Positions 58,373 to 64,000 of a DNA stretch of 64,000 bases are shown here, in pieces. Each line of letters opens with the position of its first letter. Positions within the stretch are counted from its first letter, which is position 1. The notes below the pieces were generated by a model that saw nothing but the letters and a program-made list of their open reading frames with translations, did no database searches and was not told the DNA's origin. Position numbers and translations under genes: made by a program. This stretch comes from Rodentibacter heidelbergensis. Its GTDB lineage: Bacteria; Pseudomonadota; Gammaproteobacteria; Enterobacterales; Pasteurellaceae. The stretch covers positions 78,056 to 142,055 of the forward strand of contig NZ_MLHH01000008.1 in the NCBI RefSeq assembly GCF_002000125.1, written 5' to 3'.

Positions 58373-60484
58373 TTGGAACTGTTTGCAGATTTAAATCGAA
58401 TCATTCAAGGGTATTTACCCACCGATCAAATTGAATTAGTCAAACGTGCATTTATCATTGCAAGAGATGCACACGAAGGACAGTTCCGTTCAAGTGGCGA
58501 GCCTTATATCACTCACCCAGTGGCGGTTGCCTCCATTATTGCTCAAATGCATCTTGATCACGAAGCGGTGATGGCTGCTTTATTACACGATGTGATCGAA
58601 GATACCCCTTATACAGAAGCTCAGTTGAGTGCTGAATTTGGCACGAGTGTTGCTGAAATTGTCGATGGCGTTTCTAAACTTGATAAGCTCAAATTCCGTA
58701 CCCGCCAAGAAGCGCAAGTGGAAAATTTCCGTAAAATGATTTTGGCGATGACCCGTGATATTCGGGTGGTATTAATTAAACTCGCCGACCGAACACATAA
58801 TATGCGAACCTTAGGTGCGCTTCGTCCTGATAAACGTCGCCGGATCGCGAAGGAAACCTTGGAAATCTATTGTCCGCTTGCCCATCGTTTGGGGATTGAG
58901 CATATTAAAAATGAATTGGAAGATTTATCTTTTAAGGCCATGCATCCCCACCGTTATGATGTCTTGAAAAAATTGGTTGAAGTGGCGCGTAATAACCGCC
59001 AAGAACTGATTGAACGTATTTCGAATGAGATCAGCGTGCGATTGGAAAATGCAGGAATTGTTGCACGAGTATGGGGGCGTGAAAAACACCTCTATAAAAT
59101 CTACCAAAAAATGCGGGCAAAAGATCAAGAATTTCATTCCATTATGGACATTTATGCCTTTCGTATCATTGTCAAAACCGTGGATGATTGCTACCGGGTA
59201 TTAGGGCAAATACATAATCTTTACAAACCTCGTCCGGGAAGAGTGAAAGACTATATTGCTGTGCCTAAGGCAAACGGCTATCAATCGCTACAAACCTCAA
59301 TGATTGGGCCTCATGGCGTGCCAGTGGAAGTGCATATTCATACGGAAGATATGGAACAAGTCGCGGAAATGGGGGTAACCGCATATTGGGGAAATAACGA
59401 AAAGGGTAAACAGGACAGCACCACAGCTCAAATTCGTGCTCAACGTTGGTTACAACATTTAGTCGAAATTCAGCAGAGTGTGGGGAATTCTTTTGAGTTT
59501 ATTGAAAATGTGAAATCTGAATTTTTCCCAAAAGAGATTTTTGTGTTCACTCCGAAAGGTCGCATTGTGGAATTGCCTAAAGGAGCAACAGCCGTAGATT
59601 TTGCCTATGCCGTGCATTCTGATGTGGGGAATACTTGTATTGGCGCAACGGTTGAACATAAACCTTATCCGCTCTCTAAAGCTTTGGAATCGGGGCAAAC
59701 CGTCAACATTATCACGAATCCTCATGCTCATCCGGAGGCCAATTGGTTAAATTTTGTGGTGACAGCCCGAGCGAAAACCCGAATTCGCCATTATCTAAAA
59801 CAACGTTGTGCCGATGATGCAATAAAACAGGGAAAAACAGAGCTAAATTTAGCATTACAGCCTCATTCCTTGGATGGGCTTTCTGCGCAGCAAATTCAAC
59901 TCACGCTGGAGGCACTGAAACTTTCTTCGCTAGATGAATTATTGCGTGAAATTGGTTTGGGGAATTTGCTTGCGCCAGTGGTGGCTCATCAATTAATGGG
60001 TGAACAAATTGAGGTTGATGTAGATGGCAATTCACAAAATCACAGCAATACATTAATGATTTCACCGGTATTAATGGCGAATACGCAATTTGCACAATGT
60101 TGTCACCCTATCCCGGGCGATCCGATTGTGGGATACAGCACGTCTAATAATGGATTGGTGATTCATCATTGTCAGTGTGGCAATCTTAAAAATGCTCATC
60201 AACTTGCCCAAGCGAAGTGGGAGAATGTGCAAAGTGCGGTCAATTTTGATGCAGAATTACAGGTAGAAATTCTCAATGAACAAGGTGCGCTACCGAGTTT
60301 AATGACGGCGATCACTGCAAGTGAAGGGGGAATTCAAAATATTTGGACAGAAGAATTGGAAAATTCGCTTCTCCTTGTGATTTTACAAATCAGTGTGAAA
60401 GATTTAAAACAGCTTGAAAATGTTTTACACCGAATCAAAGGAATCACTGGTGTGGTGAGTGCAAAACGAAATATTAATGCTTAA
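58373..60484 (+). CDS. spoT: Bifunctional (p)ppGpp synthetase/hydrolase SpoT
   Basis: 703 aa. An HD hydrolase domain (HDVIED, His72-Asp73; TRDIRVVLIKLADRTHNMRT), a synthetase-like domain (HSIMDIYAFRIIV, PRPGRVKDYIAVPKANGYQSL), TGS (IFVFTPKGRIVELPKGATAVDFAYAVHSD), a zinc/helical region (QCCHPIPGDPIVGY) and a C-terminal ACT. I choose a TTG start: ELFADLNRIIQGYLP aligns with the E. coli SpoT N-terminus (YLFESLNQLIQTYLP), TAGGT lies upstream, and the longer GTG-initiated frame begins inside the terminator. Confidence 0.94.
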   Translation: MELFADLNRIIQGYLPTDQIELVKRAFIIARDAHEGQFRSSGEPYITHPVAVASIIAQMHLDHEAVMAALLHDVIEDTPYTEAQLSAEFGTSVAEIVDGVSKLDKLKFRTRQEAQVENFRKMILAMTRDIRVVLIKLADRTHNMRTLGALRPDKRRRIAKETLEIYCPLAHRLGIEHIKNELEDLSFKAMHPHRYDVLKKLVEVARNNRQELIERISNEISVRLENAGIVARVWGREKHLYKIYQKMRAKDQEFHSIMDIYAFRIIVKTVDDCYRVLGQIHNLYKPRPGRVKDYIAVPKANGYQSLQTSMIGPHGVPVEVHIHTEDMEQVAEMGVTAYWGNNEKGKQDSTTAQIRAQRWLQHLVEIQQSVGNSFEFIENVKSEFFPKEIFVFTPKGRIVELPKGATAVDFAYAVHSDVGNTCIGATVEHKPYPLSKALESGQTVNIITNPHAHPEANWLNFVVTARAKTRIRHYLKQRCADDAIKQGKTELNLALQPHSLDGLSAQQIQLTLEALKLSSLDELLREIGLGNLLAPVVAHQLMGEQIEVDVDGNSQNHSNTLMISPVLMANTQFAQCCHPIPGDPIVGYSTSNNGLVIHHCQCGNLKNAHQLAQAKWENVQSAVNFDAELQVEILNEQGALPSLMTAITASEGGIQNIWTEELENSLLLVILQISVKDLKQLENVLHRIKGITGVVSAKRNINA

Positions 60485-60494
60485 TAAATGAACT

Positions 60495-62576
60495 ATGGGT
60501 GTTTCATTGCTTGATGCGATTCCTCTCACAACACTTTCCGGTGTCGGTGCCGCCGTTTCTGCCAAACTCAGTAAAATTGGCATTAATAATTTACAAGATT
60601 TACTTTTTCATTTACCTATTCGTTATGAAGATCGCACACGAATTACTCCCATCGCTCATCTTCGCCCAGAACAGTATTTCACCATTGAAGGCATCGTACA
60701 ATCTGCTGAAGTGACTTTTGGTCGCCGTCCGATTTTATCTGTCAGTTTATCTGATGGCACATCAAAAGTAATGTTGCGCTTTTTCAATTTTAATGCCGGC
60801 ATGAGAAATAGTTTTCAGGCGGGTGTGCGGGTCAAAGCCTTTGGTGAAGTAAAACGGGGTCGCTATATGCCGGAAATTCATCATCCGGAATATCAGATTT
60901 TGAGGGACAATTCGCCACTTGTGTTAGAAGAAACACTGACGCCTATTTATTCTACCACTGAGGGCTTAAAGCAAAATTCATTACGAAAACTCACCGATCA
61001 GGCTTTAGCCTTATTAGATAATATGCAGATTGCAGAAATCTTACCTCAGGAATTTAACCCTCACCCATTTAGTTTGAAAGAAGCACTTCATTTATTGCAT
61101 CGCCCTCCGCCTGATATTTCTCTAGAAATGCTTGAGCAAGGTAAGCACCCGGCACAACAGCGTTTAATTTTTGAGGAATTGCTTGCGCATAATTTAGCGA
61201 TGCAAAAAGTGCGGTTAGGTACACAGCAGTTTTTAGCCTTGCCTTTACAAGAACAAACGGATTTAACACAGCGTTTCTTAGCTGCGCTACCTTTTCAACC
61301 GACAAAGGCACAAAAACGAGTAGTGGAAGAGATTACGCAAGATTTGGGAAAAAACTATCCAATGATGCGTTTGGTTCAAGGTGATGTCGGCTCAGGTAAA
61401 ACATTAGTCGCAGCCCTTGCCGCATTACTGGCAATCGATAATAGTAAGCAAGTCGCGTTAATGGCACCGACAGAAATTTTAGCGGAGCAACATGCCAATA
61501 ATTTCCGTCAATGGCTTGAACCTTTTGGCATTGAGGTAGCTTGGTTGGCGGGGAAAGTAAAAGGTAAAGCCCGTCAGGCAGTGCTTGAAAAAATAAAAAA
61601 TGGCTCAGCTCAAATGGTGGTTGGTACGCATGCCCTTTTTCAAGAGGAAGTCGAATTTGCTGATCTCGCCCTCATTATCATTGATGAACAGCACCGTTTT
61701 GGGGTGCATCAACGGCTAATGTTACGGGAAAAAGGGGAAAAAGCAGGATTTTACCCGCACCAATTAATCATGACCGCCACCCCAATTCCAAGAACACTGG
61801 CGATGACAGTCTATGCCGATTTAGATACTTCAATTATTGATGAATTACCGCTGGGACGAACACCAATTAAAACGGTCGTGATTTCAGAAGAACGACGGGA
61901 TGAAATTGTTGAACGAGTAAAAAAAGCTTGTGTTCATGAAAAGCGTCAAGCCTATTGGGTATGTACTTTGATTGATGAATCGGAAGTTCTAGAGGCGCAA
62001 GCTGCCGAAGCCATTTGGGAAGATTTAACCAAAGCATTACCTATGTTAAAAATTGGTCTGGTACACGGGCGAATGAAGCCACAGGAAAAACAAGAGGTGA
62101 TGCTGCAGTTTAAGCAGGCTCAGTTAGATCTGCTGGTGGCGACCACTGTGATTGAAGTGGGAGTGGATGTGCCGAATGCCAGTTTGATGATTATTGAAAA
62201 TGCCGAACGATTGGGCTTATCCCAACTGCATCAATTACGAGGACGGGTGGGCCGGGGAAGTACTGCTTCTTTTTGTGTGTTGATGTATAAGCCCCCTTTG
62301 GGAAAAATCTCACAAAAACGCTTACAGGTATTGCGTGATAGTCAAGATGGTTTTGTCATTTCTGAAAAAGACTTGGAGATAAGAGGGCCTGGCGAGGTAC
62401 TGGGAACAAAACAAACGGGCATTGCGGCATTTAAAGTCGCCAATTTAATGCGGGATCGCAAAATGATCCCTACCGTGCAGCACTATGCCAAACAGCTTAT
62501 CCAAAAATATCCGGATGTTGCAGAGGGTTTGATTAAACGTTGGTTGAATAATCGTGAGATTTATAGTAATGCCTGA
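60495..62576 (+). CDS. recG: ATP-dependent DNA helicase RecG
   Basis: Branch-migrates stalled forks and recombination intermediates. 693 aa. An N-terminal wedge/OB domain (RYEDRTRITPIAHLRPEQYF) is followed by helicase motifs: GDVGSGKTLVAALA, IIDEQHRFGVHQR, TATPIPRTLAM, VATTVIEVGVDVPNA, QLRGRVGRG and the TRG tail. It begins 10 nt after spoT and overlaps ubiC by 8 nt. Confidence 0.97.
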   Translation: MGVSLLDAIPLTTLSGVGAAVSAKLSKIGINNLQDLLFHLPIRYEDRTRITPIAHLRPEQYFTIEGIVQSAEVTFGRRPILSVSLSDGTSKVMLRFFNFNAGMRNSFQAGVRVKAFGEVKRGRYMPEIHHPEYQILRDNSPLVLEETLTPIYSTTEGLKQNSLRKLTDQALALLDNMQIAEILPQEFNPHPFSLKEALHLLHRPPPDISLEMLEQGKHPAQQRLIFEELLAHNLAMQKVRLGTQQFLALPLQEQTDLTQRFLAALPFQPTKAQKRVVEEITQDLGKNYPMMRLVQGDVGSGKTLVAALAALLAIDNSKQVALMAPTEILAEQHANNFRQWLEPFGIEVAWLAGKVKGKARQAVLEKIKNGSAQMVVGTHALFQEEVEFADLALIIIDEQHRFGVHQRLMLREKGEKAGFYPHQLIMTATPIPRTLAMTVYADLDTSIIDELPLGRTPIKTVVISEERRDEIVERVKKACVHEKRQAYWVCTLIDESEVLEAQAAEAIWEDLTKALPMLKIGLVHGRMKPQEKQEVMLQFKQAQLDLLVATTVIEVGVDVPNASLMIIENAERLGLSQLHQLRGRVGRGSTASFCVLMYKPPLGKISQKRLQVLRDSQDGFVISEKDLEIRGPGEVLGTKQTGIAAFKVANLMRDRKMIPTVQHYAKQLIQKYPDVAEGLIKRWLNNREIYSNA

Positions 62577-63093
62577 TTTGATTTTTGCTCGATTAAACTG
62601 GCTATCTGAAGAGGATCCTCAGGCTAAATGCCTTTCTCCCTCCATTCAATCTTGGTTATTTGATAAGCAGTCATTGAGCCTTAAATTGAAAGGACTTTGT
62701 GAGAGATTTGAAGTAAAAGTGCGGTCAGAAAAATGGATAAAAAAACGCTTTGAAAATGAGGCAATGCTCCTACCGGCTGATGATTACTGGTGTCGAGAGG
62801 TTTTGCTATTGGGCGATGGGCAAGCATGGGTTCAAGCGCGTACTCTTATTCCAAAAGCGTTATTAGATTATCATCAAGAGTTATTCAATTTGGCTAATAA
62901 ACCTATTGGGGAATGGCTGTTTCAACAGGCTACAAATAGACAGATAATTCAATGGGCGCAGGATCCTCAAAGTGGATTATACGCTCGCCGATCCTTATTT
63001 TTTATTCAAAAAATGCCACTATTAATTAGTGAGCTTTTCCTTGAGCGTTATCTGATAAGTAAATACAATGACACAAATTTTTTATCGAATTGA
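62569..63093 (+). CDS. ubiC: Chorismate pyruvate-lyase UbiC-like
   Basis: 174 aa. Splits chorismate to 4-hydroxybenzoate and pyruvate, the first step to ubiquinone. YWCREVLLLGDGQAWVQART (with the catalytic Arg of YW.RE), IGEWLF, GLYARRSLFFI and LISELFL (catalytic Glu) follow E. coli UbiC, though overall identity is low. I start at ATG 62569, which overlaps the recG stop; a GTG five codons earlier is possible. No other ubi gene is in the window, so the pathway itself is inferred. Confidence 0.82.
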   Translation: MPDLIFARLNWLSEEDPQAKCLSPSIQSWLFDKQSLSLKLKGLCERFEVKVRSEKWIKKRFENEAMLLPADDYWCREVLLLGDGQAWVQARTLIPKALLDYHQELFNLANKPIGEWLFQQATNRQIIQWAQDPQSGLYARRSLFFIQKMPLLISELFLERYLISKYNDTNFLSN

Positions 63094-63096
63094 GTT

Positions 63097-63903
63097 ATGG
63101 ATATTCAAATAAAACCCACCATTCTTTTCTTTGATTCTGGTGTGGGTGGCTTTAGTGTATATCGTGAAGTCAAACAAGTTTTACCTAACTATCAATATTT
63201 ATATTGTTTTGATAATGAATATTTCCCATATTCAGAAAAATCTGAAGAAGAGATTATTGAACGTACGCTGAAAATTTGCCGACATATCGATAAGAGGTAT
63301 CCTTTGGATCTTATCGTTATTGCTTGTAATACAGCAAGTACAGTGGTATTACCTTCATTGCGTGAATCTTTTTCTATCCCAATTGTTGGAACCGTTCCGG
63401 CAATTAAACCGGCAGCCGAGATTTCAAAGACCCAACATATTGGGTTATTGGCAACAAAAGGCACTGTAAAACGCCACTATGTAGATGAGCTCATCCATAA
63501 ATTTGCGCAACATCACCAAGTGGAGCGCTTAGGTTCAACAAAATTAGTTGAAATTGCCGAACAAAAAATCCGTGGACATTCGGTGGACTTGATCACATTA
63601 AAAGACGAATTATCGCCTTGGGCGAATATGCAGGATTTAGATACTTTAATTCTAGGATGCACCCATTTTCCTTTAATAAAAGATGAAATCAAATTATGTT
63701 TACCCCAAGTCAAATATTTTATGGATCCAGGGCCTGCCATTGCAAAACGGGTTCAATCTTTGCTTAGTGAGGTAAAGGTAAGAAACAAAAGTGAAAAATC
63801 AAATCAAATGTTTTGCACAAAACATTTTCCAGAAGAATTGCAATTCAAGCAAATATTACCTTTATGGGGATTTGATGGGTTAAATGTTATAGATATTAGC
63901 TAA
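63097..63903 (+). CDS. murI: Glutamate racemase
   Basis: Makes D-glutamate for peptidoglycan. 268 aa. [14 protein letters not shown] near the N-terminus (catalytic Asp region), ACNTAST with the first catalytic Cys, and LGCTHFPLI with the second. It is 3 nt after ubiC, so recG-ubiC-murI probably form one transcript. The last gene before a probable rRNA operon. Confidence 0.95.
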   Translation: MDIQIKPTILFFDSGVGGFSVYREVKQVLPNYQYLYCFDNEYFPYSEKSEEEIIERTLKICRHIDKRYPLDLIVIACNTASTVVLPSLRESFSIPIVGTVPAIKPAAEISKTQHIGLLATKGTVKRHYVDELIHKFAQHHQVERLGSTKLVEIAEQKIRGHSVDLITLKDELSPWANMQDLDTLILGCTHFPLIKDEIKLCLPQVKYFMDPGPAIAKRVQSLLSEVKVRNKSEKSNQMFCTKHFPEELQFKQILPLWGFDGLNVIDIS

Positions 63904-63914
63904 AAAAACACCTA

Positions 63915-63935
63915 TTTGATGAAAGTTTCATCAAA
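63915..63935 (+). terminator. Hairpin after murI
   Basis: TTTGATGAA-AGT-TTCATCAAA, perfect 9-bp stem, but followed by A-rich rather than T-rich sequence. Confidence 0.5.
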
Positions 63936-63943
63936 GTGAAAAA

Positions 63944-63997
63944 AGTTTAAAAAAATTTACAAAAACCACTTGCGTGTCATTAAAAAATGCCTATAAT
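63944..63997 (+). promoter_or_regulatory. Strong promoter with UP element, probably for an rRNA operon
   Basis: TTGCGT (63970-63975), 16-nt spacer, TATAAT (63992-63997), preceded by A/T tracts (63942-63966: AAAAAGTTTAAAAAAATTTA) at the UP-element position. The window ends three bases later. H. influenzae carries an rRNA operon next to murI, supporting this call. Confidence 0.65.
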
Positions 63998-64000
63998 GCA

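Overview
The window is a gene-dense, AT-rich stretch of a Pasteurellaceae chromosome from the Haemophilus/Aggregatibacter/Pasteurella branch. The clearest sign is the Hin-type DNA uptake word AAGTGCGGT: I count at least 45 exact copies by eye on the two strands, against about 0.5 expected by chance, and many form inverted pairs acting as terminators after genes. Protein content and local gene order (gapA next to an acyl-CoA synthetase; nan/sia next to an OmpP2-like porin, rnhA and dnaQ; gmk-rpoZ-spoT-recG) fit the same group. I cannot name the species. No prophage, CRISPR array or full insertion sequence was seen.

Layout. 1-4.9 kb: 5' part of leuA behind a complete leucine attenuator (leader peptide, hairpin, promoter), then competence gene dprA with a CRP-S-like site, yaaA, a lipoprotein and pfkA. 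4.9-10 kb: the yceD-rpmF-plsX-fabH-fabD-fabG-acpP lipid cluster. 10-16.6 kb: a purine permease behind a PurR-like operator, ppa, an aldehyde dehydrogenase, D-lactate dehydrogenase (dld) and galE, the last two divergent around a perfect CRP site. 16.7-22.4 kb: an AmpG-like permease, adk, a DUF945-like protein and trhP.

22.4-34.4 kb is an amino-sugar region. Two tandem sibling small RNAs lie next to nagE (GlcNAc-type PTS transporter), followed by nanM, siaQM and siaP on the minus strand and, divergently, nanE, nanK, siaR, nanA, nagB and nagA. Together these take up sialic acid, convert it through ManNAc and GlcNAc-6-P to fructose-6-P, and probably import GlcNAc as well.

34.5-43.3 kb: a methyltransferase, OmpP2-like porin, rnhA/dnaQ, two identical tRNA-Asp genes, a putative Ibs/Sib-type type I toxin-antitoxin locus, der, a palindromic MITE-like element, and hda-uraA-upp. 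43.5-53.9 kb: glycogen cluster glgB-glgX-glgC-glgA-glgP with a CRP-like promoter. 54-64 kb: acyl-CoA synthetase, gapA, gmk, rpoZ, spoT, recG, ubiC, murI, and at the very end a strong promoter with an A/T-rich upstream element that looks like the start of an rRNA operon.

The two most notable undescribed-looking items are (1) the tandem small RNAs, whose identical 45-nt 5' halves contain stretches complementary to both the Shine-Dalgarno and the start codon of adjacent nagE, and (2) a 19-residue hydrophobic Ibs-like peptide gene fully covered by an antisense RNA promoter, between tRNA-Asp and der. Both rest on sequence reading alone.
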